Below, piece after piece: positions 7,382-14,949 of a DNA stretch of 31,483 nucleotides. Location: positions 137,418 through 168,900 of the forward strand of contig DLRY01000028.1 of assembly GCA_002500665.1 (NCBI GenBank), in the 5' to 3' direction. Below the pieces are notes generated by a model that ran no database searches, was not told the origin of the DNA, and saw only the letters and a list, made by a program, of their open reading frames with translations. The DNA is from Opitutia bacterium UBA7876. Its GTDB lineage: Bacteria; Verrucomicrobiota; Verrucomicrobiia; Opitutales; Seribacteraceae. A program made the translations under genes and the position numbers. The stretch's first letter is position 1. Each line of letters begins with the position of its first letter.

Positions 7382-8677
7382 TTACAACCCTCGTCTGATT
7401 TTCGAGCCGGGAAAGTTGATCCGCACTCGGTAGACCTTCTTGAACCGGTTGATGATCTCGTAGGACTTCGGGTCAATGCGGGAGGGAACCTCCATCTTTC
7501 GGATATCCACCACAGCGGTGAAACCCCTCTCGTTAAAAACGTCGATGAGCATGGCCACAGCTAGAGGATCGTCGAAAACGGCTTCCTCCGAATTGATGTA
7601 TGCGAGGCCGGAAATGGAGTGCTTCTCCACGATGGGAATGAACTTGCTCTTAATCAGCCCGACCACTTGCTCGAAGAGCTCAGAGTGGAACTTCTCGTAG
7701 GAGTCGAGCCGGTGAACGAGCATCTGGCGGGCGTGCAGGGAAAGCGTCTGGGCGAGCGGGATCGAGGAAATCCTATCGTAGGTAGCCTCGTCGAGCTCAA
7801 GCAGACTCTGGTACTTGAGCTCGGAAATGATCCTTTGCTGGACCTCGATGACGGTGCCATGGGCGTTGATGAAATGGTAGTGAAAGACTTCCCGCAGGGT
7901 GGTCAGCGAGTCATAGGTCGATTCCTTGAAGGTCTTGTAGCGACGGTGGGCGGCCGCCTCGTCGAGGTCGGTCTTGCGGGGTTCGATCTTCTCGCCCACC
8001 CCAGATGCCTCCACCTCGACATTGTGCTCGAGGGTGCGCTGACCGCGCAAAAGTTGCCTCCTGACGCTTTCCTCCTCGTCGATGAAAAGCATGATGATGT
8101 GAAACCTAGGCTTGGGGAACTGGGTTTCCTGAAGGGTCCCTAGGTATTTGCTCCGCAACTCGCTCAGCCTCCCGTGAAAGAGCTTCAGGCACTCCACTTG
8201 GGTCTTGGTCCTTGGAAAACCATCTACGATCGCCCCGCTCTCGTACTCGGGATCGAGCAGGGAACTGAGGACCAACTTGGTGACCTCGCGATCGCCGGCG
8301 AGCATGCCGGCGTCAATCTTCTTACGGGCCTCGGGGGATTTGAGCAACTCGCTCACGATAATAGGCTTCTCGGTCAAGTCCCGGAACTCCATAATGAATG
8401 CAGTCTGGGTCCCCTTCCCTGCCCCCGGGGAACCGTTCAACCAGAAGATCTCGGCCGGAAACCGCAGGTTTTCCGACCCCACTTCCTGCTCGAGTTCGTG
8501 CCAGACCGTTTGAAAGATGAGCTGGGCGTCCTTGACCTCGAGATCCTCTATCGGTTTCTTCGGCTTACGGGATTTCGATTCCTTTTCAGCAATGGTTTTG
8601 CGGAAAGAACTTGCCGGATCCTTCCGGTCCGGTTCATCTTTCTTCTCTGGGGAGGTTTTGGAAGGTTTTGAATGCAT
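7382..8677 (-). CDS. Adenylate-kinase-like nucleoside monophosphate kinase with charged N-terminal tail and unassigned C-terminal domain
   Basis: This 431-residue protein begins at ATG 8677, about nine bases after AGGA. Residues 1-48 are a Lys/Ser/Glu-rich, probably disordered tail. Residues about 75-285 form an adenylate-kinase-like core: P-loop GSPGAGKGTQ at 82-91, an NMP-binding region at 105-150, DGFPRTKTQ at 152-160, a charged stretch RGQRTLEHN at 211-219, and an Arg/Lys-rich segment HRRYKTFKESTYDSL at 244-258 that matches the family's second catalytic Arg region. The last 145 or so residues (about 286-431) do not belong to adenylate kinase and I cannot assign them. The usual enzyme has 185-220 residues, so this is twice the normal size. 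It probably transfers phosphate from ATP to a nucleoside monophosphate; substrate unknown. Confidence 0.75.
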   Translation of the reverse strand: MHSKPSKTSPEKKDEPDRKDPASSFRKTIAEKESKSRKPKKPIEDLEVKDAQLIFQTVWHELEQEVGSENLRFPAEIFWLNGSPGAGKGTQTAFIMEFRDLTEKPIIVSELLKSPEARKKIDAGMLAGDREVTKLVLSSLLDPEYESGAIVDGFPRTKTQVECLKLFHGRLSELRSKYLGTLQETQFPKPRFHIIMLFIDEEESVRRQLLRGQRTLEHNVEVEASGVGEKIEPRKTDLDEAAAHRRYKTFKESTYDSLTTLREVFHYHFINAHGTVIEVQQRIISELKYQSLLELDEATYDRISSIPLAQTLSLHARQMLVHRLDSYEKFHSELFEQVVGLIKSKFIPIVEKHSISGLAYINSEEAVFDDPLAVAMLIDVFNERGFTAVVDIRKMEVPSRIDPKSYEIINRFKKVYRVRINFPGSKIRRGL

Positions 8678-8742
8678 GGTCGGTTCCTATGACAAAAAGA
8701 GGAGCTCGTCAACTTCAGGCAACCCGGGCCCAAGCAATCGAC

Positions 8743-9552
8743 TCAAATCCCCCCCCCGGCTTCGTATTCCTTGAGGTTCTCGAGGGAGTGATCCATGGCC
8801 AGAGAAGGCGCTCTCTCCTTCACCTCCCCGATCACCCTCGAGGGAACTCCGGCGACCGAAACGTGGGGAGGAACGTCGGCCAAAACGACGCTGCTTGCGC
8901 CCACCCTCGCCCCCTCGCCGACTACTACGTTCCCGAGAATCTTGGCCCCCGCACCGATCAGGACTCCGGAACGAATCTTGGGGTGTCGGTCACCCCGGGC
9001 CTTGCCCGTCCCTCCGAGGGTGACCTCGTGGAGGATGGAAACATCGTCATCGATAACCGTGGTCTCCCCCGCTACGAACCCGGTGGCGTGGTCGAGCAGT
9101 ATGCCCTTTCCTATAACCGCCGCAGGATGAATGTCGACCGAGTAGACCACCGCAATGAGGCTCTGCAGGTAAAGGGCAAGATCACGCCTTCCACCCTTCC
9201 AAAGGTAATGGGCCGAACGATACGCCGACAAGGCCTGAAATCCCTTAAAGTAAAGGAAGGGACTGAGAAAGTCGTTGCAGGCGGGATCCCTCTCCTTGAC
9301 CGCCAGCAGGTCGCGCTCCACCGCAGCGAGGGCATCCTCCGAATGGGAGAAGCAATACTGAAGAAGCTCCCTCAGTTCGAGCTCGGGCACCGTGCCATTG
9401 GACAAGCGGGAGGAAAGCCGCCAGCTCAGGGCGTCGCCAAGGGAATCGCGCTCCAGCACGTATTCGGTCAGCACGTTGGAAAGAATGCGCTCCTTCGAAG
9501 CAACCGAGCGGGCTTCCTTAAGAAGCGAGTTCCAGATGGGAGATTCAGGCAT
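8743..9552 (-). CDS. cysE: Serine O-acetyltransferase
   Basis: This 269-residue enzyme acetylates L-serine with acetyl-CoA, the first step of cysteine synthesis. ATG 9552 gives almost the same length as E. coli CysE (273); the open frame continues to 9822 but that part overlaps queH and resembles no known domain. The N-terminal helical domain covers about 1-135. The left-handed beta-helix of hexapeptide repeats follows, with DIHP at 140-143, DHATG at 154-158 and DRHP at 188-191; H155 and H190 with the nearby Asp are the expected catalytic residues. The protein ends in GGGI, and the terminal Ile is the residue that inserts into CysK in the cysteine synthase complex. Three Gly codons form a nine-G run at 8749-8757. 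No cysK is in the window. Confidence 0.92.
   Translation of the reverse strand: MPESPIWNSLLKEARSVASKERILSNVLTEYVLERDSLGDALSWRLSSRLSNGTVPELELRELLQYCFSHSEDALAAVERDLLAVKERDPACNDFLSPFLYFKGFQALSAYRSAHYLWKGGRRDLALYLQSLIAVVYSVDIHPAAVIGKGILLDHATGFVAGETTVIDDDVSILHEVTLGGTGKARGDRHPKIRSGVLIGAGAKILGNVVVGEGARVGASSVVLADVPPHVSVAGVPSRVIGEVKERAPSLAMDHSLENLKEYEAGGGI
8749..8757 (-). repeat. Nine-G homopolymer at the 3' end of cysE
   Basis: Nine C on the plus strand (G on the coding strand) encode the three Gly codons directly before the terminal Ile codon and TGA stop of cysE. A loss or gain of one G would replace the C-terminal Ile with a tail of roughly 11 or 20 new residues. The tract is seen directly; variability is an inference. 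Confidence 0.9.
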
Positions 9553-9602
9553 GAAAATTAAAAGACGGATGGGTTGTGGTCGGACGCTTGCATAGGTAAA
9601 GG

Positions 9603-10247
9603 CTATTCGTAGAAATTCTTCCCAATGGAGACCTTTTCCCTTCCCTTTGCCGTTCGCCACTTGTTGGTATCCCTTAGCGAGTAGACGCAGCCGCAGTATT
9701 CCTGCTGGTAGAATTTTTCTCTCTTGGAAATCTCGATCATGCGCTGGGAGCCTCCCGACTTGCGCCAGTTGTAGGTCCAGTAGACGAGGGATTCGTAGCG
9801 GGCAGCAGCTCGTTCCCCACAACCGTTGATTTGTTCCATGTTTTTCCAGCGGGAGATCCCCAGACTGCTGGAGAAGACGGTAAAGTCGTTCTCATGGGCA
9901 TAGAGAGCGGTCCTCTCGAACCTCATGTCGAAGCAAACCGTACATCGGGCTCCCCGCTCGGGCTCCCACTCCAGCCCTTTGACCCGCTCGAACCAGTTGC
10001 GGACGTCGTAGTCCGCATCTACGTGCTCAACCCCGACGCGGTCGCAAAACCTCTTGTCCTCGCTCTTGCGCAGTTCGTATTCGCGCTTGGGGTGGATGTT
10101 CGGGTTGTAGAAAAATACGGTCGGCCGGATGGAAGACTCGAGCAAGGTCTCCAGAACCTCGCCCTCGCAAGGAGCGCAACAGGAATGTAGGAGAATCTCC
10201 GATGCCCGCCCAGGGGCTTCCAACTTTTGTCTATCAGCCGTATTCAC
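9603..10247 (-). CDS. queH: Epoxyqueuosine reductase QueH
   Basis: This 214-residue protein belongs to the QueH (former DUF208) family, which performs the last step of queuosine synthesis, reducing epoxyqueuosine to queuosine at tRNA position 34, as an alternative to the unrelated QueG. The metal-binding Cys clusters are all visible: CCAPC at 23-27, RCTVCFDMR in the middle and YCGCVYS near the C-terminus. Other family hallmarks are FYNPNIHP, VFSSSLGISRWK and YQQEYCGC. The start is GTG 10247; an ATG nearby at 10255 is out of frame. It sits 39 bases after gpsA and 50 bases before cysE in the same run. No other que genes are in the window. Confidence 0.93.
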   Translation of the reverse strand: MNTADRQKLEAPGRASEILLHSCCAPCEGEVLETLLESSIRPTVFFYNPNIHPKREYELRKSEDKRFCDRVGVEHVDADYDVRNWFERVKGLEWEPERGARCTVCFDMRFERTALYAHENDFTVFSSSLGISRWKNMEQINGCGERAAARYESLVYWTYNWRKSGGSQRMIEISKREKFYQQEYCGCVYSLRDTNKWRTAKGREKVSIGKNFYE

Positions 10248-10286
10248 GGTGCCATGGTGACAAAGGAAGCCGAAAATGGCAATCGG

Positions 10287-11300
10287 TTATTGCGCCTGGG
10301 ACTCGGCCTTGAGGTCGCGATTCATGAGGTCGCGGATCGCCTTTGAAGGCTCCTTGCCCTGGTGGAGAATGGCATGGGTTTCGGCGAGGATGGGCATATC
10401 TACCCCACAGTCTCGGCATTTTTCGAAAAAGCAGGCGGTAGCCCCGAAACCCTCCACAACCGTCTTTTGCGAACGAACCACCTCATCGGGATTCTTACCC
10501 TTGGACAAGGCCAAGCCGAAAGTACGGTTGCGGCTCCACTCGCCCATGCATGTTGCGATGAGGTCCCCGAACCCGCTCAAACCAAAGAAGGTCTCGCTCT
10601 CTCCTCCCAAGGCAACCCCGAGAGAGATCATTTCATTCATGCTCCTGGTAAGCAGAGCTGCCCGTGCGTTGTCACCTAGACCAAGGCCATCCGATAGACC
10701 AGTCGCGATCGCGTAGACGTTCTTCAGGCAGCTTCCCAGCCCTACCCCAATGCGGTCCTCGGAGCGGTAGATGCGCATGCTCTCCGAACTGAGCCCGTGC
10801 TGAAGCTCGATCAACTGGTCCACCGGGCGATCCATCGCCAGAACCATGGCCGCCGGCTTTCCTTCGGCCACATCGTGGGCGTGACTGGGCCCAGTCAGGT
10901 AGCCGGAACCGAGATCACGGCCCAGTTCTTCCTGTATGACCTCATGGGCGAAGAGATTGGACCCCGGCTCAAGCCCCTTGCACAGGGCAATGGCCCCACG
11001 CAGGTTCCAAGAGTCCGAGCGGTGCTCCTTGACCTTCCTGCAAGTCTCGCGAAGGGCATGCGAAGGGCAGGCCAGGAAGATGTAGTCGCTTTCCATAAGG
11101 ACCGGGCGGAGCGAGCAACCGACCTGCATGTCGGGATCGAAGGGTATTCCCGGGAGGTAGTCCTTGTTCTCCCTCTCGGAGGAAAGGGCAAGGGCATGCT
11201 CCATACGTCTCGGGGCCAAGGTAACGGTATGCCCGACCTTCGACAAATAAACCGCTACCGCGGTACCCCAGGCCCCTGCTCCCAAGACGCAAAAATTCAT
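10287..11300 (-). CDS. gpsA: NAD(P)H-dependent glycerol-3-phosphate dehydrogenase
   Basis: This 337-residue cytoplasmic enzyme reduces dihydroxyacetone phosphate to sn-glycerol 3-phosphate, the backbone of membrane phospholipids. Residues 6-15 hold the dinucleotide-binding GAGAWGTA motif. CKG lies at 107-109, GPSHAHDVAEG at 137-147, the catalytic Lys at K193 in LKNVYAIATG, and the substrate-binding SRNRTFG at 256-262. Two unusual points are a His at the position of the common Phe in GPSFA and an Asp in place of the usual Glu in the same motif. The ATG start at 11300 is six bases from the panB stop, so the two genes are probably co-transcribed. Confidence 0.95.
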   Translation of the reverse strand: MNFCVLGAGAWGTAVAVYLSKVGHTVTLAPRRMEHALALSSERENKDYLPGIPFDPDMQVGCSLRPVLMESDYIFLACPSHALRETCRKVKEHRSDSWNLRGAIALCKGLEPGSNLFAHEVIQEELGRDLGSGYLTGPSHAHDVAEGKPAAMVLAMDRPVDQLIELQHGLSSESMRIYRSEDRIGVGLGSCLKNVYAIATGLSDGLGLGDNARAALLTRSMNEMISLGVALGGESETFFGLSGFGDLIATCMGEWSRNRTFGLALSKGKNPDEVVRSQKTVVEGFGATACFFEKCRDCGVDMPILAETHAILHQGKEPSKAIRDLMNRDLKAESQAQ

Positions 11301-11306
11301 TGCCGG

Positions 11307-12254
11307 CTACCGCTTTCTTTCCCTGACGTCGCGGACGTATCTCCCCAAGGCGGAAGAGATTTCCTCGGACAAGTTTGCGTAGGGGCGCACAAAGGAGGGG
11401 ACGGGACCGGGCGTCATGCCAAGCAGGTCCGGGGTTACCAGAATCTGGCCGTCGCATCCCTGCCCACTTCCAATCCCGATCAGGGGAGGGATGAGCTGGC
11501 CTGCCAATTCGGTCGCAACCTCTTCCTCCACCATTTCGGCAATGATTGCGAAACAACCCGCTTCCTCGAGGCTGATTGCATCCGTGTAGAGTCTCTCCGC
11601 CTCTTCCCTGTCGGCGCCGAACTTTCGGTATCCCCCGATGGCCTTTACAGTCTGGGGCAAAAGCCCGATATGGCCGAGAACCGGGATTCCAGTGGCAACC
11701 AGTTTCTCGACGTCGTCGGCCAAATCCCTTCCTCCCTCTACCTTGATCGCATCCGCTCCACCCTCCTGCATGAGGCGGCGGGCCGAATCAAGAAAGCGGT
11801 CGAAGGACATACTGGCCTCGGCAAAGGGCAAGTCGGCCACCAGCAGGCACTGGGGACTTGACCTTCGGACTGCAGCCGTGTGCCGGACCATGTCCTCCAT
11901 GGTAACGGGAATAGTGGTTTCGTGCCCTAGCAGCGTCGTGCCGACCGAGTCTCCCACAAGGATGAAATCGACCCCGGCATCGGAAACCAACCCGCCCATG
12001 ATCGCATCATATGCCGTCAACCCGACGATGGGCCTTTTGCCCTTGAGATCCGCGAGATGCCGGACCGTCCGCTTTATCTCCTGCCCCTTGCGGGAGGGTT
12101 TGCGGGCAGCCTTAGCGGCCGGCTCCTTGGCTTCCTTTTCCTGTTTGCGGGGTCTGGAAGGCTTGTGCCTGCGACGGGCAGGTTGCTTGCCCGGGTTCTC
12201 CTTACCCGATGGCTCGCGCTTGTCGGCATCCGGTCGTTTTTTTTCCTCAGGCAT
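11307..12254 (-). CDS. panB: 3-methyl-2-oxobutanoate hydroxymethyltransferase with a basic N-terminal tail
   Basis: This 315-residue enzyme makes ketopantoate from 2-oxoisovalerate and methylene-tetrahydrofolate in pantothenate and CoA synthesis. ATG 12254 has a strong GGAAGG site four bases upstream and overlaps the reductase gene by eight bases. Residues 1-60 are a Lys/Arg/Pro/Glu-rich tail absent from the usual 260-280-residue enzyme. The core follows: LTAYDAIM at 79-86, GDSVGTTLLGHETTIPVTMEDM from 101, a KVEGG motif, GHIGLLPQ, the AEMV segment carrying the likely catalytic Glu, and GIGSGQGCDGQILV. Function is secure; the role of the tail is unknown. No panC or panD lies nearby. Confidence 0.93.
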   Translation of the reverse strand: MPEEKKRPDADKREPSGKENPGKQPARRRHKPSRPRKQEKEAKEPAAKAARKPSRKGQEIKRTVRHLADLKGKRPIVGLTAYDAIMGGLVSDAGVDFILVGDSVGTTLLGHETTIPVTMEDMVRHTAAVRRSSPQCLLVADLPFAEASMSFDRFLDSARRLMQEGGADAIKVEGGRDLADDVEKLVATGIPVLGHIGLLPQTVKAIGGYRKFGADREEAERLYTDAISLEEAGCFAIIAEMVEEEVATELAGQLIPPLIGIGSGQGCDGQILVTPDLLGMTPGPVPSFVRPYANLSEEISSALGRYVRDVRERKR

Positions 12255-13245
12255 TTTCCTTCCCCTTCTCAAAATCCAGCAGGGCCTTAGCGATGGCGGA
12301 TTCTTCCTCATCGGTCAAGTTCCGCTCGGCCGCCCGCACCGTCTCAATGATCTGACCGGGCCGGCGGGCCCCCACGATTGCCGAAGTAACCTCTTCCCGC
12401 CGCAATGCCCATGCCACCGCCAACTGCCCGATCGTCCGGCCGTTGGCGAGGGCAATGGAGTTGAGGGCCTCCTGAAAATCAAGGAATGCTTTCATGCCCT
12501 CCTCGGTCTGCAGATGACTCACAACGGGGTGATCGGTCTTGTGCTTTCTCCAGTCGTTGTCGGGCAACTCGTCAAGCCATTTGCGGGAAACCTTCCCCGT
12601 GAGCAGACCGGAATGCATCGGGCTGTAGACGAGCAGACCTGTTCCCTTGGCCCCACACCAAGGCAATACCTCCTCCTCGATCTCCCGGGCAAGCATGCTG
12701 TACATGGGCTGATTGGAAGTGACCGGCTCAATCGGGTCGAGTTGGTCGAGCTCTTCCTTCCAGCAATTGCAAACCCCGGCCCAGCGTATTTTTCCCTCCC
12801 GCCGAAGCTCCTGGAGGGTTTCCCATGACTCGGCCAGATTCTCGGCGGGCTCGGGCCAATGAATCTGGTAAAGGTCGATCCAGTCGCGACCGAGCCGCCG
12901 AAGCGAACCCTCCACCTCCTCGCGAATCGTGACGGAGGATATGAACCTCCTAGGTTTCCCGTCCTCCTGTGGAAGTACCCCGCACTTGGTGGCCACGATG
13001 ATCTCGTCCGCCTTCCATTCCCGGAGGGCTTTGCTGACCGCTTCCTCGGAAACGCCAAAGCCATAGGCATGGGCCGTGTCGATCCAGTTGATCCCTTGCT
13101 CGAGGGCCTCGATGATGGCCAGCACGGATTCCTTCTCGTCCTGATCTCCCCACCCCATGCCCCAGTCGCCTCCGCCAATGGCCCAAGTGCCCATCCCTAC
13201 CCGGGAAAGCATGAGGTCGGAATTTCCAAGTTTGCTCAACTTCAT
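12247..13245 (-). CDS. Aldo/keto reductase
   Basis: This 332-residue NAD(P)H-dependent oxidoreductase starts at ATG 13245, with AGG about ten bases upstream; a TTG at 13263 is the only longer choice. The catalytic tetrad of the family is visible: D56 in NWIDTAHAYG, Y61, K87 in VATKCG and the His in DLYQIHWPEP near 127. The C-terminal SAIVGARRPGQIIE segment matches the cofactor-binding end of the AKR11/AKR12-like bacterial group. Substrate is unknown. It is the first gene of the nine-gene minus-strand run ending with the RluD-like gene, and its 3' end overlaps panB. Confidence 0.88.
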   Translation of the reverse strand: MKLSKLGNSDLMLSRVGMGTWAIGGGDWGMGWGDQDEKESVLAIIEALEQGINWIDTAHAYGFGVSEEAVSKALREWKADEIIVATKCGVLPQEDGKPRRFISSVTIREEVEGSLRRLGRDWIDLYQIHWPEPAENLAESWETLQELRREGKIRWAGVCNCWKEELDQLDPIEPVTSNQPMYSMLAREIEEEVLPWCGAKGTGLLVYSPMHSGLLTGKVSRKWLDELPDNDWRKHKTDHPVVSHLQTEEGMKAFLDFQEALNSIALANGRTIGQLAVAWALRREEVTSAIVGARRPGQIIETVRAAERNLTDEEESAIAKALLDFEKGKENA

Positions 13246-13249
13246 CAAG

Positions 13250-13281
13250 TCGCAACCTATCAAAGCGTATGTTCGTTGCGA
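13250..13281. promoter_or_regulatory. Inverted repeat in the leader of the aldo/keto reductase operon
   Basis: TCGCAAC (13250-13256) and GTTGCGA (13275-13281) are exact reverse complements separated by 18 bases. They lie just upstream of the reductase start codon on the minus strand, inside the 96-base divergent gap before the SDR gene. This may be an operator or a leader hairpin; I see no convincing -35/-10 pair. Confidence 0.25.
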
Positions 13282-13341
13282 GTTAAAAGAGAGTCATGGC
13301 GTAGGACGCTTCCCCTTGAAAGCCGAGCCGTTTTGGGTTTA

Positions 13342-14052
13342 ATGGCAGGCATGAAAACGATCTTCATCACGGGGGCCAGTCGCGGAATCGGCCTCGAGCT
13401 CACCAAGCAGCTTCTGACCGAGGGCCATAAGGTCATCGCGAGCTGCCGCAACCCCGAGGACGCCGACGCCCTTCTCGCCTGCAGAGAGAACTCCGACCAC
13501 CTCGAGATCATGGGACTGCGGGTCGACGAGGAGAACTCCGTTCGCTCCTGCTTCTCTACCCTCGAGCAGGCCGGCCGCGGGATCGACCTCCTCTTCAACA
13601 ACGCCGGCATCATCGACTGGGACGATCTCCATGCCGTATCCACGGAATCCCTCGAGAAAGTCTACCGCATCAACCTCGTAGGAGCTCTCCTCGTTCTGCG
13701 CGGGGCCATCTCCTGCCTTCGTAAGTCGTCCGACCCACTGGTGGTGAACCTTTCCTCTCGACTCGGCTCCATCGCCCTGCGCGGGAACACCCAGCTGGGA
13801 GGAGCCATTGCCTACCAGTGCTCCAAGGCCGCCCTCAACATGCTAACCCGGCAGTCGGCCATCGACCTGAGCTCTTTCGGTATCCGGGTGGTATCCGTAA
13901 GCCCCGGCTGGGTGCGGACCGACATGGGAGGCGAAACGGCCAAGTACGAGGTCGACGAGTCCGTCCGCCTGATCAGGGCGGCGCTCGGCAACCTACAGCC
14001 GACCGCCACCGGAGTCTTCATCGGGGAGGATGGTGCAACAATCCCCTGGTAA
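13342..14052 (+). CDS. Short-chain dehydrogenase/reductase (classical SDR)
   Basis: This 236-residue NAD(P)-dependent oxidoreductase starts at ATG 13342, or at ATG 13351 three codons later. The classical SDR motifs are in place: TGASRGIG at 10-17, NNAG at 86-89, the catalytic Ser in VNLSS (around 138) and YxxxK at Y158/K162. SPGWVRTDM follows the active site. The open frame continues far upstream, antisense to the reductase, but that part is a shadow. This kind of SDR resembles carbonyl-reductase-like proteins; the substrate is unknown. It is divergent from the aldo/keto reductase gene, so the two oxidoreductases share one 96-base control region. Confidence 0.9.
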   Translation: MAGMKTIFITGASRGIGLELTKQLLTEGHKVIASCRNPEDADALLACRENSDHLEIMGLRVDEENSVRSCFSTLEQAGRGIDLLFNNAGIIDWDDLHAVSTESLEKVYRINLVGALLVLRGAISCLRKSSDPLVVNLSSRLGSIALRGNTQLGGAIAYQCSKAALNMLTRQSAIDLSSFGIRVVSVSPGWVRTDMGGETAKYEVDESVRLIRAALGNLQPTATGVFIGEDGATIPW

Positions 14053-14068
14053 GGATAACATTATCCTT
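14051..14068. promoter_or_regulatory. Near-perfect 18-bp palindrome upstream of the exported peroxiredoxin
   Basis: AAGGATAA-CA-TTATCCTT has perfect 8-bp arms around a 2-base centre. It begins within the SDR stop codon and ends 36 bases before the peroxiredoxin start. The GATAA/TTATC core recalls Fur/PerR-family operators, though the spacing is one base shorter than the classic site. A 7-bp stem with a 4-base loop is also possible. Confidence 0.45.
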
Positions 14069-14104
14069 GTTACAAACTCCCGGCAGCATCAATATCGATT
14101 TCCT

Positions 14105-14674
14105 ATGAATAAAATTTTCCACCTTCTTTGCGCCGGTCTGGCGTTTCCGTTCACCCTCCAGCTCCATGCTCTCGAGGTGGGCGATCGCGCCCCCGATTTC
14201 CAAGCGATCGACGACGACGGGAAAAAATGGGAATCCAAGTACTTTCGCGGAAAAAAACTCCTCCTGGTCTACTTCTATCCCGCCGCCATGACTGGTGGCT
14301 GCACCAAGCAAGCCTGCGCCTTTAGGAACGACCGCGCTAAATGGAAGGAGAAGGAAGTAGAGGTAGTCGGGGTCAGTGGGGACGAGCATCAAAACCTCGC
14401 TTTATTCAAGCGGGCCGAGGGGCTTAACTTCACCCTTCTTTCCGATTTGGACGGCAAGATAGCCAGGGCCTTTGGGGTTCCTGCCGGCAAAGGCGGAAGC
14501 ATCGACCGCTTCGTGAAAGGGGAAAAGTTTACCCTCAACCGGGGCGTCACCACCAAGCGATGGACCTTCCTCCTGTCCAAGGAAGGCAATGTTCTCTACA
14601 AGAACGACAAAGTCCAGGCCGCCCGGGACAGCGAAATGGTCCTGGGATTCCTCGACAAGGACAAGTCTCCCTAG
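14105..14674 (+). CDS. Exported PrxQ/Bcp-like peroxiredoxin
   Basis: This 189-residue thiol peroxidase starts at ATG 14105; residues 1-22 form a signal peptide (basic MNK, hydrophobic core, LHA just before LEVGD), so it probably acts in the periplasm. The AhpC/TSA fold follows. The active site PAAMTGGCTKQAC carries the peroxidatic Cys after TGG and a second Cys five residues later, the atypical two-Cys arrangement of PrxQ/Bcp enzymes; the following FRN matches the FRD of the family. VVGVSGD and RWTFLLSKEG are further hallmarks. It lies 52 bases after the SDR gene and two bases before YhbY, as the first of three closely spaced genes. Confidence 0.85.
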   Translation: MNKIFHLLCAGLAFPFTLQLHALEVGDRAPDFQAIDDDGKKWESKYFRGKKLLLVYFYPAAMTGGCTKQACAFRNDRAKWKEKEVEVVGVSGDEHQNLALFKRAEGLNFTLLSDLDGKIARAFGVPAGKGGSIDRFVKGEKFTLNRGVTTKRWTFLLSKEGNVLYKNDKVQAARDSEMVLGFLDKDKSP

Positions 14675-14676
14675 GC

Positions 14677-14949
14677 ATGTCCGATACCCTTACCGGAAAG
14701 GATCGGGGAAGGCTCAAGTCGCTCGCCAAGACCCGTCCCGTCGACCTCAAGGTGGGCAAAAAGGGCATCACCGACAACCTGCTTTCGGAAATCAGGCGGT
14801 TGATCGAGAACGAACCGCTCTTCAAGCTCCGCCTTTCTCCCGACAAATCCCTGCGGCTCGAGCAGATAACCGAGCTCGAGGGCAAGCTGCCCGTCAGCCT
14901 AATCGCGATGGTCGGCAAGACCGCCAGCTTTTTTAAACTAGATCCATGA
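14677..14949 (+). CDS. yhbY: YhbY/CRM-domain RNA-binding protein
   Basis: This 90-residue protein from ATG 14677 is almost entirely one CRM (CRS1-YhbY) domain. It shows RGRLKSLAKTRPVDLKVGKKGIT, a LIENEPLFKLRL strand and a C-terminal VGKTASFFKL segment; the GxxG-type loop of the family is represented by VGKKGIT. YhbY proteins bind pre-50S ribosomal particles and help large-subunit assembly. Its start is two bases after the exported peroxiredoxin stop and its stop overlaps the next peroxiredoxin start in an ATGA, so the three genes form a coupled unit. Confidence 0.88.
   Translation: MSDTLTGKDRGRLKSLAKTRPVDLKVGKKGITDNLLSEIRRLIENEPLFKLRLSPDKSLRLEQITELEGKLPVSLIAMVGKTASFFKLDP

Noticed and set aside
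7382..8677. Calling the adenylate-kinase-like gene simply adk
   Set aside because: The extra domains and the altered region around the usual lid make the housekeeping role uncertain, so I left the symbol empty.
9553..9822. N-terminal extension of the cysE frame by 90 residues
   Set aside because: It overlaps queH, resembles no protein domain, and the ATG at 9552 gives the standard CysE length.
8611..12828. Long plus-strand frames at 8611-9561, 10797-11861 and 11638-12828
   Set aside because: They shadow cysE, gpsA, panB and the reductase gene in the opposite frame and have no recognisable domain.
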